Source: Flavobacterium luteum (GTDB lineage: Bacteria; Bacteroidota; Bacteroidia; Flavobacteriales; Flavobacteriaceae). Taken from it: a stretch of DNA of 64,000 bases. The stretch is from NCBI RefSeq assembly GCF_008806775.1, contig NZ_WAEM01000002.1, positions 682,001 to 746,000 of the forward strand, given 5' to 3'. Below the pieces are notes generated by a model. It searched no databases and was not told the origin of the DNA. It was given only the letters and a program-made list of their open reading frames with translations. Below, one piece after another: positions 52,554 through 62,300 of the stretch (the stretch's first letter is position 1; each line of letters begins with the position of its first letter). The position numbers and the translations under genes were made by a program.

Positions 52554-54650
52554 ATGTCAACCGAAGAAAAATCACTTCATTTTATAGAACAAATCATAGA
52601 AGACAGTTTAGCAAGCGGTTTTCCTCAAAATAAATTACGATTTCGTTTTCCGCCAGAACCTAATGGCTATTTACATATTGGTCACGCCAAATCGATTTGT
52701 TTGAATTTTGGTTTAGGTTTAAAGTATAATGCACCAGTTAATTTACGTTTTGACGATACCAATCCTGCGAAAGAAGAACAGGAATATGTAGATGCTATAA
52801 AAGAAGATTTACAATGGTTGGGGTTTAATTGGGCTGAAGAACGCTATGCTTCTGATTATTTTCAACAATTGTACGATTGGGCTATACTTATGATTAAAAA
52901 CGGAAAGGCTTATGTAGACAGTCAATCCTCTGAAGAAATGGCTATTCAAAAAGGAACTCCAACCCAACCCGGAGTTGATGGACCTTACAGAAATCGTTCG
53001 GTTGAAGAGAATTTAACTTTGTTTGAAGCCATGAAAAACGGCGAATTTCCTGAAGGAAGTCATGTTTTGCGTGCTAAAATTGATATGGCTTCTACCAATA
53101 TGTTGATGCGTGATCCGTTGATGTATCGTGTTTTGCATCGCCATCATCACAGAACGGGTAATGATTGGAAAATCTATCCCATGTATGATTATGCTCATGG
53201 CGAAAGTGATTATATTGAACAAATTTCACATTCTATTTGTACTTTAGAATTTGTCATGCATCGTGAATTGTACAATTGGTTTTTAGATCAAATTTATGAT
53301 GATACTAAAGTAAGACCGCACCAATACGAGTTTGCTCGTTTGAATTTGAATTATACCGTAATGAGCAAACGAAAATTATTACAATTGGTTCAAGACAAAG
53401 TGGTTAATGGTTGGGACGACCCGAGAATGCCTACTATTTCAGGGTTAAGACGACGTGGGTATACCGCAGCTTCTATTCGTAAATTTTGTGAAACCATTGG
53501 AGTTGCCAAGCGTGAAAATGTTATAAATGTTTCTCTTTTAGATTTTTGTTTGCGTGAAGATTTAAACAAAACCGCTCCAAGAGTAATGGCTGTTTTAGAT
53601 CCTGTAAAGCTAGTAATTACGAACTATCCTGAAGGTAATGAAGAGTGGTTAGAAGCCGAAAACAATCAAGAAGATGAAAGTGCAGGGTATAGAAAAGTAC
53701 CTTTTTCAAGAGAATTGTATATCGAAAGAGATGACTTTCTTGAAGTGGCGCCAGCTAAATTTTTCAGATTAAGTATCGGAAACGAAGTGCGTTTAAAAAA
53801 CGGATATATTATTAAAGGCGAAAGTGTTACTAAAGATGCAAACGGAACAATTACCGAAATTCAAGTAACTTACGATGAAGATTCTCGTTCTGGAAGCGGA
53901 AGCGAAGCCAGTCAAAGGAAAGTGGCTGGAACCTTGCATTGGGTTTCCATTCAACACGCTATTGAAGCTGAAGTTCGTTTGTATGACCGATTATTTATAG
54001 ACGAAGCTCCCGACAGTCATAAAGAAAAAAACTTCTTGGATTTTATGAATACATCATCGTTAGAAGTTGTTAATGGTTTCGTAGAGCCAAGTTTGGCAGA
54101 TGCAAAAACAGGGGATAAATTCCAGTTTCAGCGTTTGGGTTATTTCAATGTGGACAAGGATTCTATCGCTTCTAAATTAGTTTTCAATAGGACAGCAGGA
54201 TTAAAAGATGCTTGGGAAGAAAAAGGGAAGAAAGAAGAGAATCTATTGATGGCCACTCAAAAGGAAATCAATAAATATGTGAAAGAAAAAGATTCAACTG
54301 CTGCCAAAATTATTTTACAACCAATTATTGAAAATATTAAAAGCATTGATAATTTTAGTTTATTGGTACAAACAATAACTAAGAACATAAAAAATGACAA
54401 TAATTCGTTATTGTTTTCTAATTTAATTTTGAATTATTCAAGTAATGTTTATTCAAAAGATATTGAGCAAGAATCGTTATCAAAATTATACACTATGTCG
54501 TTAAAAAGTCAATTGGCTGCTGTTCGAATTTTTGGCATTCAAAATTTAAAGAAGGACGCTAAAAATTGGAGTGATTTTCAAACACAATTAGAAGAGTTGA
54601 AAAATTCAGAAAAAAACGAGCAAGTTTTAGAATTGTTAAAAACGATTTAA
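52554..54650 (+). CDS. glnS: glutamine--tRNA ligase with a C-terminal extension
   Basis: A 698-residue class I synthetase starting MSTEEKSLHFIEQIIEDSL. RFPPEPNGYLHIGHAKSI near residue 33 holds the HIGH motif and VMSKRKL near 268 the KMSKS equivalent. The anticodon-binding beta-barrels run to about 560 (FQFQRLGYFNVDKDS). The E. coli enzyme ends near this point; here another 140 residues follow, predicted mostly helical (KEINKYVKEKDSTAAKIILQ ... EQVLELLKTI). The extension does not show motifs I would call YqeY with confidence, though YqeY-like tails are known in other bacteria. It charges tRNA-Gln in the cytosol. ATG 52554 was preferred because the upstream TTG lies in the promoter. Confidence 0.94.
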   Translation: MSTEEKSLHFIEQIIEDSLASGFPQNKLRFRFPPEPNGYLHIGHAKSICLNFGLGLKYNAPVNLRFDDTNPAKEEQEYVDAIKEDLQWLGFNWAEERYASDYFQQLYDWAILMIKNGKAYVDSQSSEEMAIQKGTPTQPGVDGPYRNRSVEENLTLFEAMKNGEFPEGSHVLRAKIDMASTNMLMRDPLMYRVLHRHHHRTGNDWKIYPMYDYAHGESDYIEQISHSICTLEFVMHRELYNWFLDQIYDDTKVRPHQYEFARLNLNYTVMSKRKLLQLVQDKVVNGWDDPRMPTISGLRRRGYTAASIRKFCETIGVAKRENVINVSLLDFCLREDLNKTAPRVMAVLDPVKLVITNYPEGNEEWLEAENNQEDESAGYRKVPFSRELYIERDDFLEVAPAKFFRLSIGNEVRLKNGYIIKGESVTKDANGTITEIQVTYDEDSRSGSGSEASQRKVAGTLHWVSIQHAIEAEVRLYDRLFIDEAPDSHKEKNFLDFMNTSSLEVVNGFVEPSLADAKTGDKFQFQRLGYFNVDKDSIASKLVFNRTAGLKDAWEEKGKKEENLLMATQKEINKYVKEKDSTAAKIILQPIIENIKSIDNFSLLVQTITKNIKNDNNSLLFSNLILNYSSNVYSKDIEQESLSKLYTMSLKSQLAAVRIFGIQNLKKDAKNWSDFQTQLEELKNSEKNEQVLELLKTI

Positions 54651-54962
54651 AAAAACGAAATCGCAACTATAGATTTTAACAATGAAAATCGCCGTTTAAG
54701 GTGCTTTTTTTCGATTATTGTAAAATCTTATAAAAATCTTATAAAAGATAGAGTTTATCAATTAAAAACAGCTTCTGTAAATAGATTTTAAGGCGTTTTT
54801 TAATGTTTTACCTCTTAATATGTGTTTATTGTTTTTTCATCAATTTAAAAAGCTTATTTTATGTTTTAGTGTTTGAAATATAATTTATTTAACGCCTCAT
54901 TAACTATATACTGTTACTTTATTTTGTAACTTTAGATTAATATTAATTTAAATAAAAAAGTC
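54651..54962. other. 310-bp intergenic region before the YtxH gene
   Basis: AT-rich, no open frame and no RNA gene recognised. The last 60 bases probably hold the promoter of the YtxH-holin-DUF6327 operon (TTTTGTAACTTTAGATT is a weak match), but no full TTTG/TAnnTTTG pair was found. Confidence 0.4.
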
Positions 54963-55292
54963 ATGTCAAACAACACAGGAAACGTACTGATAGCTCTTTT
55001 AGCAGGAGCTGCGGTTGGAGCAGGTATTGGAATTTTGTTTGCTCCTGATAAAGGAACAAGAACCAGAGAAAAAATAAAACATGGTTATGATGATGCTAAG
55101 GATAACTTGGTACACAAATGGGACGATGTATCTAGAGAGATTAAAAGAAAATTTTCTAATCGTAAACATGATTTAGAAAAAACGTATGAAGATTTGGTTG
55201 AAAGCATGAACGATAAAAATGGTGACATTATTTCTTTTTTAGAAAAAAAATTGGCTGATTTGAAAGAGCAAAATGCTAAACTTCAAAATTAG
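54963..55292 (+). CDS. YtxH domain-containing protein
   Basis: A 109-residue protein with one glycine-rich membrane helix (VLIALLAGAAVGAGIGILFA, residues 8-27) followed directly by PDKGTRTREKIKHG, the YtxH signature, and a charged helical tail. Family members are often stress-induced. It leads a three-gene unit with two small membrane-associated proteins; an envelope-stress role is inferred. Confidence 0.87.
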   Translation: MSNNTGNVLIALLAGAAVGAGIGILFAPDKGTRTREKIKHGYDDAKDNLVHKWDDVSREIKRKFSNRKHDLEKTYEDLVESMNDKNGDIISFLEKKLADLKEQNAKLQN

Positions 55293-55333
55293 TTGGCGTT
55301 TATAATTAGGTTTCAAAATTTAAATAATAAACG

Positions 55334-55684
55334 ATGGCTTTTGAAGAATTAAAAGAGCATACCGAAAATATTCAAGACCAAGCTCAAGCTTTTTTTGAAA
55401 ATAATGTAGCGTATTATAAATTGTGGGGTTTTAAAGTAGCGATGAAATCTACAACCATGATTTTTAAATTTACACTTATTTTATTATGCTTGAGCATGGT
55501 TTTGTTGTTTTGCTCCATTGCAGGAGCCTTTGCTATTGGTAAAGCATTAGATAATTATTCATATGGATTTCTAATTGTAGGAGGTGTCTATGTCTTTTTT
55601 ACAGGAATTTTATTTTTAATTAAAGATAAAACAATAGAAGGACCAATTTTAGAGAAGTTTTCTGAAATCTTTTTTAATGACTAA
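55334..55684 (+). CDS. small membrane protein (holin-X/phage-holin-like family)
   Basis: A 116-residue protein with an amphipathic N terminus (EELKEHTENIQDQAQAFFENN) and two membrane helices near residues 45-70 and 80-100 (FGFLIVGGVYVFFTGILFLI-like). The pattern resembles Actinobacterial Holin-X/PspE-like proteins that in Bacteroidetes accompany YtxH genes. No phage genes are nearby, so a phage origin is not supported. It precedes the 93-residue gene by five bases. Confidence 0.7.
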   Translation: MAFEELKEHTENIQDQAQAFFENNVAYYKLWGFKVAMKSTTMIFKFTLILLCLSMVLLFCSIAGAFAIGKALDNYSYGFLIVGGVYVFFTGILFLIKDKTIEGPILEKFSEIFFND

Positions 55685-55689
55685 AATTT

Positions 55690-55971
55690 ATGGCAACTAA
55701 AAAATATTCTTCTTACGCACAAATAGATGCTGATTTAGAAATCTTAAAATTAGAGAAAGAAATTCATTATCAAAAAATGATTCTGAGTCTTCAAAAAACG
55801 AAAGAAACATTAACTCCAAATGCTATTGTTGGCAATATAATAAGTTCTACTAATTCCGTTCTTTCAAGTCCTTATGGAGTGATGATTAAAATGGCAGCAC
55901 CGTTTATTATAAACAAAGCTATCCCATTTATTAGAAAATGGTTTTCAAAAAAAACAAAAAGAGGCAAATAA
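55690..55971 (+). CDS. small conserved protein, DUF6327-like
   Basis: A 93-residue protein starting MATKKYSSYAQIDADLEILK, a pattern I associate with DUF6327. It has a helical N-terminal half and a weakly hydrophobic C-terminal half ending in a basic tail. It is the last gene of the YtxH operon, and its stop lies within the terminator hairpin. Function unknown. Confidence 0.65.
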   Translation: MATKKYSSYAQIDADLEILKLEKEIHYQKMILSLQKTKETLTPNAIVGNIISSTNSVLSSPYGVMIKMAAPFIINKAIPFIRKWFSKKTKRGK

Positions 55972-55982
55972 GCCTCTTTTTT
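55956..55982. terminator. bidirectional terminator after the YtxH operon
   Basis: GAGGC (55961-55965) pairs with GCCTC (55972-55976), extended by A/T tracts on both sides, around a six-base loop. It separates the DUF6327-like gene from the converging SPFH gene. Confidence 0.8.
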
Positions 55983-56001
55983 AGTATTAAAAGTTTATAA
56001 A

Positions 56002-56979
56002 TTATTCTGGATTTGAGGTATCACTAGGATTAAAATCTGTCGATGTGTGATCGTCTTTCTTTTTTATACGTTTAGGTTGGTTTTTCATAGTTTCACCAAT
56101 TTGATTGCTTGCAGAAAAACTAGCCACCATATTATTTAACATATCACTTCCTGCTTGTGGTGAATTTGGCAATAAGATTAAATTAGAATTGGTATCGGCA
56201 CCTATAGCTTGTAGCGTATCATAATGTTGTGTAACCACAATTAATGCCGATGCTTCTTGAGAATTAATTCCAACAGAATTTAAAACTTCAACACTTTCTA
56301 CTAATCCACGAGCAATTTCTCGACGCTGGTCAGCAATACCTTGACCTTGTAATTTTTTACTTTCTGCTTCCGCTTTTGCTTTTGCAACAATTCTAATTCT
56401 TTGTGCTTCACTTTCAAATTCGGCAGCAGTTTTTTCTCTATCGGCAGCGTTTATTCTATTCATGGCATTTTTAACTTGAATATCAGGATCGATATCGGTA
56501 ACCAATGTATTTATGATATCGTAACCATAGGTCATCATTGCTTCGTTTAATTCGCGTTTTACACCAATGGCTATATCATCTTTTCTAACAAAAACGTCGT
56601 CTAAAATTAACTTTGGAACTTCGGCACGAACAACATCAAAAACATAAGCTGTAATTTGATCGTGTGGATATTCTAATTTGTAAAATGCTTCATATACTTT
56701 ATCTTGAATCACTTTAAACTGAACAGAAACTTTCATTTTTATAAAAACATTATCTTTCGTTTTGGTTTCAATTAATACATCAAGTTGTTGAATTTTAAGA
56801 TTTACTCTTCCTGCAATTCTATCAATAAGCGGAATTTTTAATTGCAAGCCCGAGTTTCTGACGCTCAAGAATTTTCCGAAACGCTCAATAATTACTGATG
56901 TTTGTTGTTTTACGGTAAAAAAAGAAGAAAGGAATATAAATATCCCGAATACAAAAATGATAATTAGTGTAATGTTCAT
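56002..56979 (-). CDS. SPFH/Band 7 family protein (stomatin/QmcA-like)
   Basis: A 325-residue protein with an N-terminal membrane helix (residues 3-20). A Band 7 domain starts at TVKQQTSVIIERFGKFLSVR and includes TDIDPDIQVKNAMNRINAADREK near 165, then a coiled-coil flotillin-like stretch rich in AKAEAESKKLQGQGIA (about 195-215). QmcA/stomatin-type proteins form large assemblies on membranes and influence protease or channel activity. No NfeD partner gene is adjacent. A charged C-terminal tail ends near FNPSDTSNPE. Confidence 0.9.
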   Translation of the reverse strand: MNITLIIIFVFGIFIFLSSFFTVKQQTSVIIERFGKFLSVRNSGLQLKIPLIDRIAGRVNLKIQQLDVLIETKTKDNVFIKMKVSVQFKVIQDKVYEAFYKLEYPHDQITAYVFDVVRAEVPKLILDDVFVRKDDIAIGVKRELNEAMMTYGYDIINTLVTDIDPDIQVKNAMNRINAADREKTAAEFESEAQRIRIVAKAKAEAESKKLQGQGIADQRREIARGLVESVEVLNSVGINSQEASALIVVTQHYDTLQAIGADTNSNLILLPNSPQAGSDMLNNMVASFSASNQIGETMKNQPKRIKKKDDHTSTDFNPSDTSNPE

Positions 56980-57057
56980 GTAGTTAAAATTAAGTTGATA
57001 AATTATCAGTTAAATTACAAAAATTATTTTAGGTTTGTGGATGATTAAAACTATTAT

Positions 57058-57702
57058 ATGAAAAATAAATTTCTTACAGTAGCATTTGTTTTTGTTTCCC
57101 TGATAGCTTCAGCGCAATATGGGTATAGAGATGCCAATAGAATTGGGATTATTTTTGGATTAAACCAAATCAATTTAAATACTAAAAATTTTACTTCAAC
57201 TCCTGAATTAGGTTGGAATGTAGGGCTTTCTGTCCGTGGAAATTTCTATAATGATTTTGATATGGTGTATACTATGCAGTTTAGTGAAAACAAATTTACG
57301 GTTCCAACGACCAATTTTTTTTTAAAAAAGGAAGATATCAACTATAAATTGCCATCGGCACAGATTTCGTTGATGTTGAGTTATAAAATTGTTGAAAATC
57401 ATTTGAGTGTCGAATTTGGTCCGCTTGTTCAAGTAAACGGAAAATTTGTTATTGATACTACTGAGGAAGACAACAAAATTTCAGGAACAACCTTATTAGC
57501 TAAAGATATTGTTGATATTTCAAAATTTAACTTTTATCCCGCAATAGGAATCACCGCAGGGGTAAAGCATGTAAGAGCGAATATTCAATACCAATATGGA
57601 GTAACCAATTTGCTCGGAAACTTAAACGGACAAGAAGGAATTAGCACTAATTTCAAATCGCATCCAGGAATTATAAGCGTAAATATTATAGCTTATTTGT
57701 AA
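57058..57702 (+). CDS. outer-membrane beta-barrel protein (porin-family-like)
   Basis: A 214-residue protein with a signal peptide (residues 1-20, ending IASAQ). Alternating beta-strands typical of small barrels follow (GWNVGLSVRGNFYNDF, AQISLMLSYKIVENHLSVEFGP, GITAGVKHVRANIQYQYG). It ends in a beta-strand with a non-charged last residue. The family is broad; pore or adhesin function is unknown. It is expressed alone, from a TAGGTTTG-type -7 box at 57030-57037, and ends at a strong terminator. Confidence 0.75.
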   Translation: MKNKFLTVAFVFVSLIASAQYGYRDANRIGIIFGLNQINLNTKNFTSTPELGWNVGLSVRGNFYNDFDMVYTMQFSENKFTVPTTNFFLKKEDINYKLPSAQISLMLSYKIVENHLSVEFGPLVQVNGKFVIDTTEEDNKISGTTLLAKDIVDISKFNFYPAIGITAGVKHVRANIQYQYGVTNLLGNLNGQEGISTNFKSHPGIISVNIIAYL

Positions 57703-57731
57703 AAAAAGCTCCTAAATTCAGGAGCTTTTTT
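57702..57731. terminator. bidirectional terminator between the barrel-protein gene and gltX
   Basis: A 12-bp stem AAAAAAGCTCCT / AGGAGCTTTTTT with a six-base loop starts in the stop codon of the barrel gene and ends five bases before gltX. Confidence 0.88.
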
Positions 57732-57735
57732 GTTT

Positions 57736-59241
57736 TTATAACGTTGCAATTGCTTTCTCAATTCGCTTAATCGTTTCTTCTTTTCCAATTAATTCTACGA
57801 TATCAAAAAGATGCGGGCCTTTTAAAGCACCAACCAAACTCAATCGAAACGGTTGCATGACTTTTCCCATTCCTATTTCGTTTTTTGTCATCCAGTCTTT
57901 TACAATGATTTCGATATTTAATGAACTAAAACCGCCTATAGTTGAAAGAACAGCAATCAATTCGTGCATTATAGCTGGTGTTTCGACTTTCCAGTTTTTT
58001 GATGCTTTTTCATCATAAGAAGTTGGAGCAACAAAAAAGAAATCACTCAAATCCCAAAACTCAGAAACGAAATGAGCACGTTCTTTTATGGAGGAAACAA
58101 TCTGTATTAGTTTATCATTTTCAACAACAATACCTTTTTCAGCTACAATAGGAGCAAAGGCTTTCGCTAAAATTGCATCATTTTGTTTCACCAAATACTG
58201 ATGATTGAACCATTTATTTTTTTCAGGATCAAATTTAGCTCCAGCTTTATGAACGCGATTCAAATCGAATTTTTCAACCAATTCCTCTAAAGAAAACAAC
58301 TCTTGTTCGGTTCCGTCATTCCAACCTAGTAAAGCTAAAAAGTTGATAACCGCTTCCGGAAAAAATCCCTTTTCTCTGTAACCTGAAGAAATGCCTTCAT
58401 CTGTTTTCCATTCTAAAGGAAATACTGGAAATCCTAATTTATCACCATCGCGTTTGGATAATTTTCCGTTTCCAACAGGTTTTAGAATCAAAGGTAAATG
58501 CGCAAATTCAGGAGCGTCCCAACCAAATGCCCGGTACAACAAAACGTGTAATGGCATTGATGGTAACCATTCTTCACCACGAATCACGTGAGAGGTTTCC
58601 ATTAAATGGTCATCAACAATATTTGCCAAATGATAGGTTGGCATGCCATCAGATTTAAACAAAACTTTATCGTCTAATAAATTGGTTTCAAATTTAATGT
58701 CGCCACGAATAATGTCATTTAAATGCAAGGTTTCATTAATAGGAGTTTTAAAACGAATCACATACTCTTCGCCATTAGCAATTCTTTTTGCGGTATCTTC
58801 TTTAGAAATTACTAAAGAAGTATCTAATTTTTCACGATTATGATGGTTGTAAATAAAAGTTTTTCCTTGTTCCTCATGTTGTTTTCTATGAAAATCTAAT
58901 GCTTCAGCGGTATCAAAAGCATAATAGGCATTTCCAGAATTGATTAACAAATCGGCATATTGTTGGTACAACTGTTTTCTTTCAGATTGACGGTATGGAC
59001 CAAATTTTTCATTTTTTCCAATAGTTTCATCTGGAGCAATTCCTAACCATTCTAAAGCTTCCATTATATATTCTTCTGCTCCTGGAACAAAACGATTTTG
59101 ATCGGTATCTTCAATTCTTAAATAGAATACACCATTATTTTTTTTTGCAAAAAGGTAGTTAAATAAAGCAGTACGAACACCGCCAATATGTAAAGGTCCC
59201 GTTGGACTTGGTGCAAAACGCACCCGAACTGGTTTAGACAT
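57736..59241 (-). CDS. gltX: glutamate--tRNA ligase
   Basis: A 501-residue class I synthetase with RFAPSPTGPLHIGGVRTALF at residues 8-27 (HIGH-type motif) and LSKRDGDKLG near 264 (KMSKS-type). The zinc-like and stem-contact regions are in the usual order, followed by the helical anticodon-binding domain. It charges tRNA-Glu. It stands alone on the minus strand, convergent with the barrel-protein gene and divergent from the DUF4175 gene. Confidence 0.96.
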   Translation of the reverse strand: MSKPVRVRFAPSPTGPLHIGGVRTALFNYLFAKKNNGVFYLRIEDTDQNRFVPGAEEYIMEALEWLGIAPDETIGKNEKFGPYRQSERKQLYQQYADLLINSGNAYYAFDTAEALDFHRKQHEEQGKTFIYNHHNREKLDTSLVISKEDTAKRIANGEEYVIRFKTPINETLHLNDIIRGDIKFETNLLDDKVLFKSDGMPTYHLANIVDDHLMETSHVIRGEEWLPSMPLHVLLYRAFGWDAPEFAHLPLILKPVGNGKLSKRDGDKLGFPVFPLEWKTDEGISSGYREKGFFPEAVINFLALLGWNDGTEQELFSLEELVEKFDLNRVHKAGAKFDPEKNKWFNHQYLVKQNDAILAKAFAPIVAEKGIVVENDKLIQIVSSIKERAHFVSEFWDLSDFFFVAPTSYDEKASKNWKVETPAIMHELIAVLSTIGGFSSLNIEIIVKDWMTKNEIGMGKVMQPFRLSLVGALKGPHLFDIVELIGKEETIKRIEKAIATL

Positions 59242-59339
59242 TGTTATGAATTTTATGGCAAAGATACGTTTTCAAAGTGTCAATTTAAAAAGCGTATATT
59301 CCTTTTTAACTCCTAAAAAGTTTGAGATTTTTTTAACGT

Positions 59340-59368
59340 TTTGTAATTCAGATAAAATCGTACTTTTA
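59340..59368 (+). promoter_or_regulatory. putative promoter of the DUF4175-ybeY-mnmG group
   Basis: TTTG at 59340-59343, a 17-base spacer and TACTTTTA at 59361-59368 fit the Bacteroidetes pattern with one mismatch in the last base. The gene start at 59386 follows. Confidence 0.5.
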
Positions 59369-59385
59369 TCGGTTATTAAAACAAA

Positions 59386-62300
59386 TTGAAATCTTTGGAA
59401 TCTTCAAGTGCTATTTATCAGAAATTAGAAGCTTTTATCAAAAAATATTACACGAATGAACTCTTAAAAGGAATCATTTTTTTCCTTGGTTTAGGATTGT
59501 TGTATTTCTTGTTGACGCTTTTTGTAGAGTATTTCTTGTGGCTTAAGCCAATGGGAAGATTATTCTTATTCTGGGCGTTTATTGGTGTTGAAGTCTATCT
59601 TTTACTAAGATTTATAGGGTTCCCAATATTTAAATTATTTAAACTCCAAAAAGGAATTGATTATAAAGAAGCATCAACCATTATTGGAAATCATTTTTCT
59701 GAAGTCAGCGATAAACTTACTAATTTTCTTCAATTATCTGAAAATAAAAATCAATCTGAATTGTTGCTGGCGTCAATAGATCAAAAAGCAAATGCTTTGC
59801 AACCCATTCCTTTTGGTAACGCTATAAGTTTTAACTCCAACAAAAAGTTTTTACCATTAGCGATTCTTCCAATTTTGTTTTTCGCTTTCTTTTATTTATC
59901 AGGTAATAGCAATTTAATTTCACAAAGTTTAAATAGAGTAGTGCATTTCAATTCAGCATTTACTCCACCAGCACCTTTTAAGTTTATAGTTATAAATGAT
60001 AATTTGCAAACCGAACAAAACAAAGATTTTACACTTATAGTAAAGACCGAAGGAAAAGTTATTCCAGAGAATGCATTGATTTTTATTGATGACGAAAGTT
60101 ATTTTATGGAAAGTACTAAGGCTGGAGAATTTCGATTTAAAGTAGAAAAACCAATTTCTAACATAGCGTTTCATATAGAAGCAAATGCAATTTCTTCGCC
60201 AGAATATGAGTTGAATGTAATTACTGTTCCTTCGATTGCTAATTTTGAAATGCAATTGAATTTTCCTTCTTATTTGAATAAAAAAGCTGAAATCATAAAA
60301 GGTACAGGAAATGCCGTTTTGCCTGAAGGTACTCGCGTAACTTGGATAATGAATACGCAAGCGACTCAAAATGTAGATTGGACAGATTTGAAATTGAATT
60401 TTCCTTTTTCTAAAACTGAAAACACATTTGTTTTGTCTAAGACTATTTCTCAAAACACCGAATATCAAATTCGTACTTCAAACGAAAAAGTGAAGCATTA
60501 CGAGAAGTTAAATTATCAGATTTCAGTTATTAAAGATCAGTTTCCAACAATTACAATAAACAATGCGCCTGATAGTTTAAAAGTCGATAAAAGTTATGTT
60601 TTAGGACAGCTTTCGGATGATAATGGTTTGTCTAAACTTTTTGTTGTTTATTATGAAAAAGACAAACCTCAAACCGCTAGGAGAGGAGCAATTGCAATTA
60701 AAAAGGCTAATTATGATCAGTTTGTTTTTGCTTTTCCGAGTACGCTTCCTGTAGTCGAAGGCATTTCGTATGACTATTATTTTGAGGTTTTTGATAACGA
60801 TGCGCCACATCATTTTAAGAGTACTAAATCAGCTGTTTTTTCTAACAGAATAGTTACGGAGCAAGAAAAAGAAAATCAGGTTTTGCAACAACAAAATAGC
60901 AACATTAATAGTCTACAAAAATCGTTAAAGAATCAGAACAAGCAAATTTTTGAATTAGAAAAGTTACAAAAATCAGGAAAAGAGAAGGATAATTTAGAAT
61001 TTAAAGATCAGCAAAAAGTTAATGATTTTATCAAGCGTCAGAAACAACAAGACGAAATGATGAAGGAGTTTGCTGAGAAAATGAAAGACAATTTAGAGAA
61101 GTTAAAAACAGATAAAAACGATGACTTCAAAAAAGAATTAGAGAAACGGCTAGAAAATGCAGATAAAGATTTAGAAAAAAACCAAAAGCTTTTAGACGAG
61201 TTAAAGGAATTGAATGATAAAATAAAGAATGAGGAATTACTTGAAAAGTTAGATCAATTCAAGCAAAATAGTAAAAATCAAATAAAGAACCTAGAACAAC
61301 TTGTCGAGCTTACTAAGAAATACTATGTAGAAAAGAAAGCCGAACAAATAGCTGATAAATTAGATAAACTTTCTGAAAAACAAGATAAATTATCAGATAA
61401 CGAAAAAGAAAACAAAACCGACAAACAAGAAGAAATCAATAAGGAGTTCGACGCCATACAAGAAGAATTAAAAGATCTGGATAAGGAAAACAAAGAGCTT
61501 AAATCTCCAATAGATATTCCCAAAGATGCCGAGAAAGAGAAAAGTATTGATGAAGATTTAAAGAAGGCTTCTGAAGAATTGCAAAAAGAAAACAAAAGTA
61601 AAGCTAAACCCAAACAGAAAAGTGCTTCTAAGAAGATGAAAGAAATGTCGATGAAGATGACTGAAAGTATGGAAAGTGGCGAAATGGAAGAGCTTGAAGA
61701 AGATGTTAAAATGTTGCGCCAAATTTTAGATAATTTATTAGCGTTTTCGTTTTCTCAAGAAGATTTGATGACTGAATTTAAAGGTTTAAAACGTGGATCT
61801 CCTTCTTTTAATAAAAATTTAAAAATTCAACAAAATTTAAAACAGCAGTTCAAGCACGTTGATGATAGTTTGTTTGCCATGTCATTACGAAACCCAAAAA
61901 TTGCTGAGAACATTACTAAGGAAATTGGTAATGTTCATTACAATATCGAAAAAGCAATTGAAAATTTAGTTGATGCTCAAATTACAAAAGGCTTGTCACA
62001 TCAGCAATATACGATTTCAGCATCTAATAAGCTGGCTGACTTTTTAAGCGACATCTTGAATAATATGCAAATGTCTATGTCTAAAATGGGCTCAGGAAAA
62101 CCAAAGCCTGGAAAAGGAGAGGGGTCAGGTATTCAATTACCAGATATAATAAAAAAGCAACAGGGTTTAGGCGAAAAAATGAAAGAGGGAATGAAAAAAG
62201 GAGCTAAACCCGGGGAAGGGAAAAAGCCTGGGGAAGGAAATAAGCCAGGAGATGGTGAAAAGGGAAAATCTGGTAAAGACGGAAAAAGTGGAAATGGAGA

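Noticed and set aside
55334-55684. Prophage signal from the holin-like protein
   Set aside because: Holin-X-type proteins accompany YtxH genes in Bacteroidetes chromosomes, and no other phage gene is nearby.
59953-60468. 171-codon frame antisense to the DUF4175 gene
   Set aside because: Its translation is low in complexity and rich in unusual residue runs; the sense frame carries the conserved protein.
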